NCBI GenBank assembly: GCA_028285265.1
Contig: JANQPX010000015.1
Coordinates: forward strand, 38,504-102,503
Origin: Geminicoccaceae bacterium
GTDB taxonomy: Bacteria; Pseudomonadota; Alphaproteobacteria; Geminicoccales; Geminicoccaceae
DNA length: 64,000 bases
Direction: 5' to 3'
Every line of letters starts with the position of its first letter. The first letter of the stretch is position 1. The translations under genes were made by a program, and so were the position numbers. Below, piece by piece: positions 29,606-38,511 of the stretch. The notes under the pieces are model-generated. The model was not told the DNA's origin. It did no database searches and worked only from the letters and a program-made list of their open reading frames with translations.

Positions 29606-30199
29606 TTGTCTCCGGAAAACGCCAGCCGGATTGAGCGGGCAGCGGCGTCGCTGTCGAGGCTGCTCGCCCGCATCGCCGGTTTCGCCATCCTCGGTTCGGC
29701 GCTGATGATCGCCATCGAGGTGCTGGCACGCCGGCTGTTCGCAACCTCCCTGATCGGCGCTGATGAGATCTCCGGCTATGTGCTGGCGATCGCGGTCACC
29801 TGGGGGGCATCGCTTGCCATCGTCCGCCGAGCGCATGTGCGTATCGACATTGTCCATCATCAACTCCCCCGCCCCTGGGCGGCCGGGCTCGACCTCCTAG
29901 CGCTCATCGCCATGCTGGGCTTCACTCTGCTTCTGGCCTGGTATGCGACGCGCCTGCTCAGCACGAATATCAGCGTTGGTGCGGTTTCCAACACGCCGAT
30001 GCAGGTGCCGATGTGGATCCCGCAATCCCTTTGGGTGACGGGCCTTTGGATCTTCGCGGCGGTCACGCTGGCGCTGATCGTTCTGGCCGCCCGTGCCCTC
30101 TTCCGCCGCGACCTCGATCACGCGCAGCGTCTCGCTGGCGTGCGCGGCGCACTTGAAGAGGTACGTAAAGAGGCCGATGCCCTGGACGGCAAAGCCTGA
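29606..30199 (+). CDS. TRAP transporter small permease, DctQ family
   Basis: A 197-residue four-helix subunit linking the binding protein to the large permease. Hydrophobic spans are near residues 21-42, 54-70, 93-113 and 138-160. The family pattern EVLARRLF...ADEISGYVLAIAVTWGASLA is present. No ATG precedes the first helix; the TTG at 29606 is the best start seen, so the start is uncertain. It sits 26 bp after the DctP gene and 3 bp before the DctM gene. Confidence 0.88.
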   Translation: MSPENASRIERAAASLSRLLARIAGFAILGSALMIAIEVLARRLFATSLIGADEISGYVLAIAVTWGASLAIVRRAHVRIDIVHHQLPRPWAAGLDLLALIAMLGFTLLLAWYATRLLSTNISVGAVSNTPMQVPMWIPQSLWVTGLWIFAAVTLALIVLAARALFRRDLDHAQRLAGVRGALEEVRKEADALDGKA

Positions 30200-30202
30200 A
30201 CC

Positions 30203-31489
30203 ATGCTCGGCACGGCGCTCCTCCTCCTTCTGGTCCTGATCGCGCTTAGCCTGCCGATCGCCGCCGCCTTAGGCGTGCTCGGGGTCATTCTCGATCGAAC
30301 CTATGGCTTCCTCCCGCTCTATCAGGCCGCAGGCGAGGTCGCGTGGACGTCGTCATCCGGGTTCCTGCTGATGGCGATCCCGCTTTTCATTCTCCTGGGC
30401 GAGCTGATGCTGCGCTCCGGTGTCGCCGACGCCATGTATGATGCGCTCGCCAAATGGCTGGGCTGGCTGCCGGGTGGGGTGATGCACGCCAACACAGGGG
30501 CTTGTGCCCTGTTCGCGGCAACGTCCGGTTCCTCGGTCGCGACGGCCGCCACCATCGGCACGGTCGCGCTCCCTCAGATCGAGCGCCACGGCTATGGCCC
30601 CAGGCTGTTTCTCGGTACACTCGCCGCTGGCGGCACGCTCGGCATTCTCATCCCACCCTCGGTCAACATGATCATCTATGGCATCCTAACCAACTCCTCG
30701 GTGCCGAAGCTCTACCTCGCCGGAATCCTACCGGGCTTGCTGCTCGCGATGCTGTTCATGGCGGCCACCATCACGATCTCGCTGCTGCGCCCGGAAGTCG
30801 CTGGCAGGCGTGTCAGCTACAGCTGGAGCGAGCGCCTACGCGGCACCACGGGCGTGATCCCGCCGATCATCATCTTTATCCTGGTGATCGGCTCGATCTA
30901 TGGCGGTTGGGCGACACCGACCGAGGCAGCGGCCCTCGGCGTGGTCGGCGCGCTGGCGATCGCGGCCTCCAGGGGACGTCTTTCCATCAAGATGCTCACC
31001 GAAGCCGCCGAGGCCACAGTGGTGACCACATCGATGATCATGCTGATCATCATCGCTGCATATTTTCTCAACATGATCCTGGCCGGCATCGGGCTGACCA
31101 CCAGGCTGAACGCGTTCGTCGCCGAGCTCGGATTAAGCCCGACCGAGATGCTGATCGCCGTCATCATTTTCTACATCATCCTCGGCTGCTTCATGGAAAC
31201 ACTGTCGATGATGATCACCACCATCCCGATCATCGCACCCTTGATGTTCGATCTCGGCTTCGATCCAATCTGGTATGGCGTGCTTATGATGATCCTGATC
31301 GAAACCGCCCTGATCACGCCGCCGATCGGGCTCAATCTCTACGTCGTGCAGGGCGTGCGCGGCAAAGGGCCGATGAAGGACGTCATGATCGGGGCGCTGC
31401 CCTTCGTCGCCGTGATGGCGCTGATGGTGCTGCTGCTATCGCTCTTTCCAGGACTGGCAACCTGGCTGCCCACGATCCTTAGTGGCTGA
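30203..31489 (+). CDS. TRAP transporter large permease, DctM family
   Basis: A 428-residue, about 12-helix sodium-coupled permease of the TRAP importer. Typical segments include LLMAIPLFILLGELMLRSGV, the GGVMHANTGACALFAATSGS loop, GTLGILIPPSVNMIIYG and LITPPIGLNLYVVQGV. The start at 30203 follows the DctQ stop by 3 bp. The next gene begins 11 bp after its end, so transporter and enzymes form one transcription unit. Confidence 0.94.
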   Translation: MLGTALLLLLVLIALSLPIAAALGVLGVILDRTYGFLPLYQAAGEVAWTSSSGFLLMAIPLFILLGELMLRSGVADAMYDALAKWLGWLPGGVMHANTGACALFAATSGSSVATAATIGTVALPQIERHGYGPRLFLGTLAAGGTLGILIPPSVNMIIYGILTNSSVPKLYLAGILPGLLLAMLFMAATITISLLRPEVAGRRVSYSWSERLRGTTGVIPPIIIFILVIGSIYGGWATPTEAAALGVVGALAIAASRGRLSIKMLTEAAEATVVTTSMIMLIIIAAYFLNMILAGIGLTTRLNAFVAELGLSPTEMLIAVIIFYIILGCFMETLSMMITTIPIIAPLMFDLGFDPIWYGVLMMILIETALITPPIGLNLYVVQGVRGKGPMKDVMIGALPFVAVMALMVLLLSLFPGLATWLPTILSG

Positions 31490-31500
31490 AAGGAACAGAT

Positions 31501-32379
31501 ATGACGAACATCGCGGTGATCGGTCTCGGGGTCATGGGTCTGCCCATGGCGAAAAACCTCGTCACCAAGGGCCATAACGTGATCGGCATGGACCTCTCCG
31601 CCGAGGCATGTGCTGCGTTCGGCGGGGGCATCGAGCCGTCGGCCGAGGCGCTGAAACCCGCCGAGATCGTGGTGACCATGCTGCCGGAGGGGGCCCATGT
31701 CGCGAAGGCCTATGAAGAGGTCGTATTGCCCGGCGCCGCCGACGCCCTCCTGATCGATAGCTCCACCATCGACGTCGACACCACGCGCCGTCTGTCATCG
31801 AAGGCAAATTCGCGCGGTCTGACCATGCTGGACGCGCCGGTCTCCGGCGGGCCGGAGGCAGCGGGCAAAGGTGCGCTCAGCTTCATGGTCGGCGGCCCCG
31901 AATGTGGTTTTGCGCGAGCCCAGCCGATCCTTGAGGACATGGGCGCCAAGATCGCCTATTTCGGCCCGTCGGGTGCCGGCCAGGCGGCCAAGGCTTGCCA
32001 CAACATGATCTGCGGCATCACCGCCATGGCCGTGACCGAAGGCTTCGCGCTCGCGGATGCGCTCGGCCTCGACTTGGACAAGTTTTACCAGCTTTGCGCT
32101 GGCGCAGCGGCGCAAAGCTGGACCCTGCAGAACCGCTGCCCCATCCCCGGCGTCGTGCCCGAAGCGCCTGCCTCCAACGGCTATGCGCCGGGCTTTGCAG
32201 CACGGTTGATGGCGAAGGATCTGCGCCTCGCCCAGGCCGCTGCCGCCAGCAGCGGTCAAGCAACGCCCTTTGGTGCCACTGCCGCCGAAACTTTTACCGC
32301 TTTTGCCGAAAGCGGCGGCGGTGATCTCGATTTCTCCGCCATCTATCGCACGCTTCGCCCATCGAAGACGTCAGCATAA
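31501..32379 (+). CDS. 3-hydroxyisobutyrate dehydrogenase-family NAD(P) enzyme
   Basis: A 292-residue beta-hydroxyacid dehydrogenase that oxidises a 3-hydroxyacid (or reduces a semialdehyde). The Rossmann opening is IAVIGLGVMGLPMAKNL, the substrate loop DAPVSGGPEAAGKG (111-124), the catalytic Lys is Lys 164 and Asn 168 follows (GQAAKACHNM). The preceding AAGGAAC is the ribosome site. It lies between the TRAP permease and an aldehyde dehydrogenase, suggesting an alcohol-to-aldehyde-to-acid pair on an imported compound. Confidence 0.92.
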   Translation: MTNIAVIGLGVMGLPMAKNLVTKGHNVIGMDLSAEACAAFGGGIEPSAEALKPAEIVVTMLPEGAHVAKAYEEVVLPGAADALLIDSSTIDVDTTRRLSSKANSRGLTMLDAPVSGGPEAAGKGALSFMVGGPECGFARAQPILEDMGAKIAYFGPSGAGQAAKACHNMICGITAMAVTEGFALADALGLDLDKFYQLCAGAAAQSWTLQNRCPIPGVVPEAPASNGYAPGFAARLMAKDLRLAQAAAASSGQATPFGATAAETFTAFAESGGGDLDFSAIYRTLRPSKTSA

Positions 32380-32390
32380 GGACAAGGCAA

Positions 32391-33872
32391 GTGACCATAC
32401 TCGACTACACGCTTCCGACCGACGGCCTGGCCGGCTGCTTCATCGACGGCAAATGGCACTGGCCCGAAAACGGTGCCAGGATTGGCATCGAAAACCCATC
32501 CAGGCGCGATGTAGTCTGCGAGATTGGGAAAGGCGGCGCTGCCGAGATTGACCTCGCTGTCGCCGCCGCGAAGAAGGCGCACCCTGGCTGGGCAGCACTC
32601 GCCGCCTCCGAACGCGGGCGCATGCTTAGCGAACTGGGCAACCGGTTATCGACGCATCATGAAGAAGTCGCCCGGCTGCTGGCCGCGGAAACCGGCAATG
32701 CCATCAAAACCCAGTCCCGCGGCGAGGCCAATGGGGCTGCCGGCGTGCTCAAATATTACGGCGGCGTCGCAGTCGAACAGAAGGGTGAGACGCTGCCGCT
32801 TGGTCCCGGTCTCTTCTCCTACACCACTCGCGAACCGCTGGGCGTGGTCGGCTCGATCATCCCCTGGAACTCGCCCTTGCAGCTGGGTACGGTCAAGATC
32901 GGCATGGCGCTCGCCACCGGCAATTGCCTGGTCCTGAAGCCGGCCGAAGACGCACCGCTTGCCGTGTTGCGTCTGATGGAAATGGCCGCCGATATCTTCC
33001 CGCCCGGCGTGTTCAACGTGGTCACCGGCATTGGCGAGGAGGCGGGTGCTGCCCTCGCGCAGCATCCCGGCATCGCCAAGCTGTCCTTTACCGGATCTTC
33101 CGAAGTCGGCAAGCTGATCGCCCACGCGGCCGCCGACCGCATCGCCAATGTCACCCTCGAACTCGGCGGGAAGAGCCCCTGCATCGTCTTCCCCGATGCC
33201 TGCACGCCCGAGCGCATCGACCAGACCGCCCAGAACGTCGTCAATGCCATGCGCTTTGCCCGCCAGGGACAGAGCTGCACGGCGGGCTCCAGGCTGTTCG
33301 TGCACGCCAGCGTCTGGGAGCACCTGCTGCCGCGGGTCGCCGAAAAAGCCGCCGCCATGAAGGTCGGGGACGCGCTCGACGACGAGATGGATATCGGCGC
33401 CGTCATCAACGAGGAACGCTATGGCGCGATTTGTTCCTACGTGGCCGAAGCGGAAGCCGAGGGGGCGACCTTCCTGATCGGCGAGACCCCGACAGCGACC
33501 GAGGGCGGCTTTCACCCCGTGCCCACCATCCTCACCGGCCTCGATAATAACTGGCGCATCGCCCGCGAAGAGGTGTTCGGCCCGGTGCTAGTCGCCCTTC
33601 CCTGGGAGGACGAGGCGGAGGTCGTCAAAATGGCCAACGACACCCACTACGGTCTCGCAGCCTTCATCTTCAGCCCTGATATGGACACGGTGCAGCGCAT
33701 GACCCGCCAGATTGACGCCGGCTGGATCCAAGTCAACCAGGGTGGCGGGCAGATCCCGGGCATGTCCTATGGCGGCATCAAGCAGTCCGGCCTCGGCTCT
33801 GAATATTCGATCGAGGGGGCGCTGGAGTCCTATACCTTCCGCAAGAACGTGACCATCGGCCTGGGCTCATGA
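32391..33872 (+). CDS. NAD(P)-dependent aldehyde dehydrogenase
   Basis: A 493-residue ALDH. The catalytic Cys is Cys 296 (GQSCTAGSR), the general base Glu 257 (LELGGKSP) and Asn 160 (PWNSPLQ) completes the oxyanion site; the cofactor loop is FTGSSEVGK. The start is a GTG at 32391 with AAGGACAAGG before it. It lies 11 bp after the dehydrogenase gene and overlaps the next gene by 4 bp (ATGA). It probably oxidises the aldehyde made by its neighbour or one released by the PLP enzyme downstream. Confidence 0.95.
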   Translation: MTILDYTLPTDGLAGCFIDGKWHWPENGARIGIENPSRRDVVCEIGKGGAAEIDLAVAAAKKAHPGWAALAASERGRMLSELGNRLSTHHEEVARLLAAETGNAIKTQSRGEANGAAGVLKYYGGVAVEQKGETLPLGPGLFSYTTREPLGVVGSIIPWNSPLQLGTVKIGMALATGNCLVLKPAEDAPLAVLRLMEMAADIFPPGVFNVVTGIGEEAGAALAQHPGIAKLSFTGSSEVGKLIAHAAADRIANVTLELGGKSPCIVFPDACTPERIDQTAQNVVNAMRFARQGQSCTAGSRLFVHASVWEHLLPRVAEKAAAMKVGDALDDEMDIGAVINEERYGAICSYVAEAEAEGATFLIGETPTATEGGFHPVPTILTGLDNNWRIAREEVFGPVLVALPWEDEAEVVKMANDTHYGLAAFIFSPDMDTVQRMTRQIDAGWIQVNQGGGQIPGMSYGGIKQSGLGSEYSIEGALESYTFRKNVTIGLGS

Positions 33873-35125
33873 CCGCCGATCGCTTCGGCAACCCGCTCGA
33901 TTCCTCGGTCGGCTATGCACGCGGCCGCTATCTCGCGTCCAGCGCCGACGAGATCCGCCGCCTGCGCCACGCCCAGGCGGTGGCGGCCGAGGTGATCGAC
34001 GAGCGCGGTCCCGAAGCCATCGGCATCTTCACCGGCAATCCGCGCTACTTTCCGCTGAAGCCCGACGATCTCACCACCTATTGCGAGGAATGGGTCGGGC
34101 CTGGCCTATTCGCACAGGAACTTAACCAGGCCGCGGTCGATCATCTCGGCGGCGGCGATACGACTGTCGTCACCAACCGTACCAGTGCGGGGATCATCGC
34201 CGCGATCCTGGCGCTGGCGGCGGCAAAGCCGGTCGTGTCCGTGAAACCCGATGGCGACCGCTCGCATACCTCGGTGGCGCGCGGCTGCAGGCTGGCAGGC
34301 GTGAAGCTGATCGAGGTCGATGCCAGCGACCACATCGAACCGATCCTGGCAAGCGAGGTGCCGGCGCTGGTCATCGTCACCACGGTCACCAGCACGCTTG
34401 CGCGCATGAGCGATCTAGCCGCAGTCACCGCCGTACAGAAAGCCAAGGCTGCGGGTGCAGTCGTTTTCCTCGACGAGGCCTATGGCGCCAGGCTGCGCCC
34501 CGTTCTGCATGGCGGCGCCAAGAGCCTGACGCTGGGCGCTGATCTTGCGATCACCAATGCCGACAAGGCCGGCCTCTCCGGCCCACGTGCCGGCATCATC
34601 GCCGGTGCGGCAACGCCTGTCCTGGCGACACTCGCCAAGGCGTCCGAGCTGGGCCAGGAGGCGCGCGCACCGATCGCCGCCGGCGCCATGCGCTCCCTGC
34701 AGCGCTTCGATCCCGAGGATCTCCGCCAGGAAGCGCGCGACGGCCAGGCGATCGCCGAAGCCCTGGCAGCACGCTTCGGTGACAACATGGTGCAGCGATC
34801 GGACCTCGGTCCGATGCTGGATGAGCAGGACGTGATGGCGGTTCTCCTGGACCGCACTGGTCGCTCATCGTCGCCGCTGGTGCCGGCGGAAGCGACCGCG
34901 TTGATCGGCATGATCCTGCTGCGCGACCAGGGTGTGCTCACCGTCAACACCCATGGCGCACCGGGCGGGCGGGTCTCGATCCGGCTGAAGCCGACCGCCG
35001 GCGCGCTTGATGCCGCAGGCGGCGCCGCCGCGTTGGTCGCAGCCCTTCAACGTGCGCTGGATATCCTCGCCAAACGACTAGACGATGAAGGCTGGGTGAC
35101 GGCGACTTTGTTCGGAAGAGCCTGA
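33869..35125 (+). CDS. SelA/MJ0158-like PLP-dependent enzyme
   Basis: A 418-residue fold-type I PLP protein. The likely Schiff-base lysine is Lys 233 in ADKAGLSGPRAGIIAG, laid out like the DKLLGGPQAG motif of SelA-type enzymes. The PLP Asp is Asp 202 in VFLDEAYGARLRP. The segment TNRTSAGIIAAILALAAAKP followed by DRSHTSVARG recalls the archaeal MJ0158 family and bacterial DgaE-like lyases. No selenocysteine genes are nearby, so a lyase, racemase or transaminase role on an amino acid is more likely than tRNA work. It overlaps the ALDH gene by 4 bp and precedes the DUF4392 gene by 3 bp. Confidence 0.75.
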   Translation: MTADRFGNPLDSSVGYARGRYLASSADEIRRLRHAQAVAAEVIDERGPEAIGIFTGNPRYFPLKPDDLTTYCEEWVGPGLFAQELNQAAVDHLGGGDTTVVTNRTSAGIIAAILALAAAKPVVSVKPDGDRSHTSVARGCRLAGVKLIEVDASDHIEPILASEVPALVIVTTVTSTLARMSDLAAVTAVQKAKAAGAVVFLDEAYGARLRPVLHGGAKSLTLGADLAITNADKAGLSGPRAGIIAGAATPVLATLAKASELGQEARAPIAAGAMRSLQRFDPEDLRQEARDGQAIAEALAARFGDNMVQRSDLGPMLDEQDVMAVLLDRTGRSSSPLVPAEATALIGMILLRDQGVLTVNTHGAPGGRVSIRLKPTAGALDAAGGAAALVAALQRALDILAKRLDDEGWVTATLFGRA

Positions 35126-35128
35126 TCC

Positions 35129-36142
35129 ATGAGTGACGCAACCACCACGAAGCTGGACGAACGCCTCGATCGTCTGGTCAATATCGACATCGGCAATCGC
35201 GGTATCGAGCCGCTCTACGCCACAGCACGCGCGATGACCAGCCGCCCGCTCGTCGGTGCCGCGGCCGACGCCCTTCTCGCGGTGCCCGAAGGCGGCACGG
35301 TCATCGCCACCACCGGGTCGGTTTCGCGCGCCTGGATATCGGCAGCGATCGGCGAGAATGATGGGCCTTCGGGCGCTGCCGCCATCCTACGCGCCCTTTG
35401 GCTGGCGCGTCACCCGCTCATGATCCTCGTCATCGAAGAGGCGTTGATCCCACCCATGGCGGCGGTGCTCAAGGCCGCCGGCCTATCGGTGGTTGATCCT
35501 GAGGCGGCGCGAAAGGCCAGCGCCGACAAGAGCCTCGCGACCGTCGTGCTGCAGCCTTTTCCGCTCACCGATGACGAGGGCCGTGCCGCGGCAGCCCCGC
35601 TCCTAGACAGGTTTGCGCCTGATCTGATGTTCTCGACAGAGCGGGTCGGCCGCAACGAAAACGGCATCTACTACAATATGCGCGGGCGCGATTATGGCAT
35701 GGGACGCGCGCGCGTTGATTTCCTGTTCGATGCCGCGATGGCAAAGGGTGTTCCCGTGGTCGCGGTCGGCGATGGCGGCAATGAGATCGGCATGGGCAAG
35801 GTGGCCGACGTGGTCAAAACAGCCGTGCCGTTCGGCGCTCCGGGGGATTGTCCGTGCGGCGGCGGCATCGGTGCGGTCAGCAGCGCCGACATTCTGGTCA
35901 CGGCAGCGGTTTCGAATTGGGGTTGCGCCGCAATCGCGGCTGCCATGGCGCTCCGCATAGGAGACAGAAGGCTGGTTCACTCGCCCGAGGCGGAGGCGCG
36001 CCTCCTCGAAGTCATGACCGCCGAAGGGCTGATCAATTCGGCCGACGGCATGATCGATCCGCATGTGGACGGCATCGCCAAATCCACCCATATCGCCGTT
36101 GCCGAGATGGCTCGAGCCATCGTTGCCAAGGCCCTGGTATGA
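35129..36142 (+). CDS. D-glutamate cyclase-like protein (DUF4392)
   Basis: A 337-residue protein matching the DUF4392 half of mammalian D-glutamate cyclase (DGLUCY), which turns D-glutamate into 5-oxo-D-proline. Signature segments are TTGSVSRAWI (61-70), STERVGRNENGIYYNMRG (169-186) and VAVGDGGNEIGMGKV (211-225). A CPCGGG stretch near 238 could bind metal. In the animal enzyme the DUF1445 domain is fused upstream; here a separate but broken DUF1445 gene follows 13 bp later. It sits at the end of the TRAP-dehydrogenase-PLP operon, pointing to a D-amino acid or lactam-forming step. Confidence 0.85.
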   Translation: MSDATTTKLDERLDRLVNIDIGNRGIEPLYATARAMTSRPLVGAAADALLAVPEGGTVIATTGSVSRAWISAAIGENDGPSGAAAILRALWLARHPLMILVIEEALIPPMAAVLKAAGLSVVDPEAARKASADKSLATVVLQPFPLTDDEGRAAAAPLLDRFAPDLMFSTERVGRNENGIYYNMRGRDYGMGRARVDFLFDAAMAKGVPVVAVGDGGNEIGMGKVADVVKTAVPFGAPGDCPCGGGIGAVSSADILVTAAVSNWGCAAIAAAMALRIGDRRLVHSPEAEARLLEVMTAEGLINSADGMIDPHVDGIAKSTHIAVAEMARAIVAKALV

Positions 36143-36155
36143 GGGCGCGATCACA

Positions 36156-36572
36156 ATGAACATACCCACCAACCGCGAGGCGATCTGTGCCGGCCGGCTC
36201 ACCGGTACGACGTCAGCCCAAGCAACCGGGTACATGCAGGCCAATCTGGTGGTTCTGCCGGCGTAACATGCCGAAGACTTCGAGCGCTTCTGCACGCGCA
36301 ATCCGCACCCCTGTCCGTTGCTCGGCGTTTTGGAACCTGGCAATCCAAGGCTGCCGACACTCGGACCGGATATCGATATCGCCACTGATCTGCCGAGCTA
36401 CCGCATCTGGCGGGATGGCGAGATCACCGCCGACGTCACCGATGTCCAAGGCAAATGGCAGGCCTACTTCCTCGCCCTCACGCTCGGCTACTCATTCGGT
36501 TTCGAAACCGCACTCCTGGAAAGTGACATCCACCTCTCCCATGCGAAGGCAGGCACGAATGTCGCCCTGTAA
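36156..36572 (+). pseudogene. DUF1445 (D-glutamate cyclase N-terminal type) gene, stopped and truncated
   Basis: Reading from the ATG at 36156 the frame gives GTTSAQATGYMQANLVVLPA, then a TAA at 36264-36266, then continues in the same frame with HAEDFERFCTRNPHPCPLLG, DIDIATDLPSYRIWRDGEI and LGYSFGFETALLE. These are consecutive conserved blocks of DUF1445 proteins. A single base change (such as GAA to TAA) explains the stop. The frame ends at 36572 near the NVPMYRTN block, so about half the protein is also missing. It was probably the partner of the DUF4392 gene just upstream. Confidence 0.85.
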
Positions 36573-36574
36573 CA

Positions 36575-36931
36575 AAACACCTTCGATCAGCGAGGTGATG
36601 GTCCCGTCAGTATCGATCCGAATGACCGAGCTATCGGCAGCGCCTGCGGCCTCGTTCATGCCACCCACGATCATTCGCCCCTGCGGTCGGTGCAACCATC
36701 GTTCAAACACATTCCCCGGTTACCCGGTTCAATGGATGCAATGGTGTCAATGGCGCCCGTGGCCAATTCGTAGAACGCAACGCTCTCTGCGTAGGCGACG
36801 ATCAGCCCTCCCTCTGCGCGCGGTGCAAAACAACAGACACGCTCAGGCGTGTCGTAGGACAACGCATTTCTTGTGATCGGATCAAAGGACCAGAGCTTTT
36901 GGCCCTTATGGGCAGCCTTTCTATTTGGCAC
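36575..36931 (-). pseudogene. SMP-30/gluconolactonase family gene remnant, frameshifted
   Basis: On the minus strand one frame gives LWSFDPITRNALSYDTPERV, EGGLIVAYAESVAFYE and CLNDGCTDRRG, and a second frame continues with GRMIVGGMNEAAGAADSSVI and RIDTDGTITSLIEGVLL. Joined, they follow the sugar-lactonase pattern (RxNDGxxDxxGRxxVGGMNE), with a frameshift near 36690. The conserved N-terminal GEGPxW block and the whole C-terminal half are absent. Its 3' side stops where the DUF1445 remnant stops, near 36575, suggesting a deletion that fused two dying genes end to end. Confidence 0.75.
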
Positions 36932-37094
36932 ATAGATTGGATATTTCAGTCAACAAGCGAACTGACTTGCAGGTCAGGACAGGGATCGAACGCCCCAATT
37001 TGCTGACTGAAGCCGTCCTCAATCGTCCCATGGAGAGGCTCGTCTCCGGTGAGTTTCCTTCCGTAAAACCATGCTATGGCACAAAGGCAATGCA

Positions 37095-38414
37095 TCAGGT
37101 CCGCATCAGGCTCGGCAGCCAGGTGATGATGCCTGGAAAAATCATGCAGAGTGCAAGCCCGAGGATCATGAGCAAGACAAACGGCGTCGCCGATTTGTAG
37201 ATGTCCATCATGTTCACGTCGGGTGGTACGACCGCCTTCATGTAGAACAGATTGAACCCGAAGGGCGGCGTCAGGAAGGCCAGCTCCATATTGATCACGA
37301 ACAGGATCGCGAACCAAAGCGGATCAAAGCCGAGGGACGTCGCGATCGGGAAGAAGATCGGGGCGGTCAGTAGAACGATGCCCGTCGGATCGAAGAACAT
37401 GCCCAGCACCAGTAGGATGGCCTGCATAGTGATGATCGCAACCCAAGGATCACCGACGCCTGTGATCAAATCGGAGACGAGTGACGAGGCGCCGGTGACG
37501 GCGTAGAGTGCGGTGAAGACCGAAGCAGCGAACACGATCCAGATCACCATCGCGCTCAGGCGAAGCGTTATGAAAAGGGCCGATGTGAAGTTCTCCCAGG
37601 TGAAGGATCGCTTAATCAGCGCACTGACGATCGCGCCAAGCGCACCGATGGCGGATGCTTCGCTCGGCGTCGCGAGACCGAAGAACATCGATCCCATCAC
37701 CGCGAAAACCAAACCGACGGGGAGCAGCAACGCCCAAAGCAATCGGACTCGCTCGGCCAGTGAAAGCCGTTCCTCCGGCGGCACGCTCGGCCCCAGATCT
37801 TTTTGGATGTAACAGCGGATCAGGATGTAAGCGACGAACAAGCCGCTCAGCAGCAGGCCCGGAAGAATGCCGGCGATAAACATCTGACCGACCGATTGTC
37901 TCGAGGTCAGGGCGAGAATGATCATTAGGACGCTCGGCGGGATCAGGATGCCGAGCGACCCGCCCGCCGAGATACAACCGAGTGCGATGTCCTTCTTGTA
38001 GCCGCGCTTCCTCATCGAGGGCAGCGCAATCAGCCCCATCGACGTGGTCGCCGCCCCGCTGATGCCGACCATGGCTGCGAACAACGTGCAGATGAGCACC
38101 GTCCCGGCCGCGAGACCTCCGCGCAGACCGCCCATCCAGTGATACATCAGCTCGTAGAGTTCTTCAGCGATGCCACATCGTTGCAGCATGGCCCCCATAA
38201 AGATGAACATCGGCACGGCCACGAGCAGGAACATGTCCATGGCCATGTAGGTTCGTTTTTCCAGGATTGGCAGCGCGTGCGGGCCCCAAAGCACGATGAT
38301 GAAGAAGGTCGCAACGCCGCCGATCGCGAACACCAGCGGCACACCTGCAAGCAGGAGCAAAACCAGGCTTCCGAACAGGATGATCGTCAGCAGTTCCGGG
38401 CCTAGTTCGGCCAT
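37095..38414 (-). CDS. TRAP transporter large permease, DctM family (second system)
   Basis: A 439-residue, multi-helix permease. Typical blocks are FLLVAVPMFIFMGAMLQRCG, CISAGGSLGILIPPSVLMII, and LAFLTPPFGFNLFYMKAVV. It is the last gene of a minus-strand unit of DctP, DctQ and DctM with an acyl-CoA ligase upstream. It differs clearly in sequence from the 30203-31489 permease, so the two TRAP systems are not recent copies. Confidence 0.94.
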   Translation of the reverse strand: MAELGPELLTIILFGSLVLLLLAGVPLVFAIGGVATFFIIVLWGPHALPILEKRTYMAMDMFLLVAVPMFIFMGAMLQRCGIAEELYELMYHWMGGLRGGLAAGTVLICTLFAAMVGISGAATTSMGLIALPSMRKRGYKKDIALGCISAGGSLGILIPPSVLMIILALTSRQSVGQMFIAGILPGLLLSGLFVAYILIRCYIQKDLGPSVPPEERLSLAERVRLLWALLLPVGLVFAVMGSMFFGLATPSEASAIGALGAIVSALIKRSFTWENFTSALFITLRLSAMVIWIVFAASVFTALYAVTGASSLVSDLITGVGDPWVAIITMQAILLVLGMFFDPTGIVLLTAPIFFPIATSLGFDPLWFAILFVINMELAFLTPPFGFNLFYMKAVVPPDVNMMDIYKSATPFVLLMILGLALCMIFPGIITWLPSLMRT

Positions 38415-38511
38415 GAACAGTCTCCCGGGGGATTATCGTTGCGGCGCAAGGTGGATGCGCCAATGCGGACTTGAGGCGGGCCATTGCAGGCCTGAAGCAA
38501 ATTTGGGGCGG

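Noticed and set aside
30454..31482. Long 342-codon frame on the plus strand inside the TRAP permease gene
   Set aside because: It is a shifted frame of the DctM gene, rich in His, Asp and Arg from out-of-frame reading, with no domain.
36264..36266. Programmed readthrough or recoding at the TAA in the DUF1445 gene
   Set aside because: TAA is not a usual recoding codon, no hairpin follows, and the 3' half of the gene is missing anyway.
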